A model generated the notes under the pieces. The model was given only the letters and a program-made list of their open reading frames with translations, was not told where the DNA came from and made no database searches. A stretch of 5,678 bases of DNA, from contig CALEMG010000321.1 in the NCBI GenBank assembly GCA_937910835.1, positions 1-5,678 on the forward strand, given 5' to 3'. Positions 5,583-5,678 of this stretch are shown here, piece by piece. A program made the position numbers and the translations under genes. This DNA comes from an uncultured Alphaproteobacteria bacterium (GTDB lineage Bacteria > Pseudomonadota > Alphaproteobacteria > Sneathiellales > Sneathiellaceae). Every line of letters starts with the position of its first letter. Positions within the stretch are counted from its first letter, which is position 1.

Positions 5583-5678
5583 ATGACCTGGATCAGAACT
5601 ATCCCGATGGAACATGCGGACGGCCCTCTCAAAAGCCTTTATGAGCGTATCAGGGGTGAGGACGGAGAGCTTGATACT
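5583..5678 (+). CDS. Probable carboxymuconolactone decarboxylase/AhpD-like protein (3' end missing)
   Basis: Only the first 32 codons lie in the window. The opening MTWIRTIP, followed by GPLKSLYERIRGEDGELD, resembles the N-terminus of alkylhydroperoxidase-like CMD-family proteins, which commonly begin with a WIRTIP-like strand and a helix with LxxLYDRI. The catalytic CxxC/His region of such proteins would lie beyond the right edge, so activity cannot be judged. A good SD (AGGGGA, 5572-5577, 5 nt spacer) supports the start. The gene diverges from the nitrile hydratase operon across a 174-base gap that holds both candidate promoters. The family call rests on this short N-terminus only. Confidence 0.6.
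   Translation, partial: MTWIRTIPMEHADGPLKSLYERIRGEDGELDT

Noticed and set aside
1..5678. tRNA or rRNA genes, CRISPR arrays, insertion sequences, attachment sites
   Set aside because: No cloverleaf, repeat-spacer pattern, transposase or terminal repeats were seen on either strand.

Overview
The window is 5,678 bases of a chromosome that looks alphaproteobacterial. GC is moderate, low to mid 50s by eye and not computed. The best lineage clue is the left-hand order: a long-form ribosome hibernation factor (hpf, cut by the window edge), then ptsN, then convergent DUF1150 and Hsp20 genes. hpf-ptsN behind rpoN is a familiar arrangement, and DUF1150 is essentially an alphaproteobacterial family. 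I cannot name the genus.

Layout. Bases 2-976 (+) hold hpf (3' part) and ptsN, which are stationary-phase and nitrogen/phosphate regulatory functions. Bases 1007-1718 (-) hold an hsp20-DUF1150 operon. Its 5' leader (1719-1798) folds by hand into three hairpins. The last one buries the Shine-Dalgarno (SD) sequence of hsp20 against a UCGCU motif with a single bulged G, the hallmark of ROSE-type RNA thermometers. A sigma-32-like promoter lies just upstream (1805-1835). A sigma-70-like promoter facing the other way (1843-1870) drives a two-domain PaaH-type 3-hydroxyacyl-CoA dehydrogenase (1898-3421, +).

The right half (3437-5408, -) is a compact nitrile hydratase operon: alpha subunit, beta subunit, small accessory/activator protein, then a 100-residue protein I do not recognise. 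The genes are 1 nt apart, overlap by 11 nt, and are 26 nt apart respectively, which points to one transcript. The alpha subunit carries the metal-binding CTLCSC motif, whose Thr suggests the cobalt type. A candidate promoter and two inverted repeats lie in front of it (5438-5501). A strong hairpin (3426-3455) between the unknown gene and the dehydrogenase can end transcription from both sides, and the unknown gene's stop codon sits in its loop. Divergent from the operon, a gene cut by the right edge (5583 onward) begins like a carboxymuconolactone decarboxylase/AhpD-type protein.

Functionally, the left half is housekeeping and stress physiology. The right half is a catabolic module that hydrates nitriles to amides. 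No amidase, cobalt transporter or transposase is visible. The most notable non-coding signal is the hsp20 leader, and the most notable unexplained gene is the last gene of the nitrile hydratase operon.
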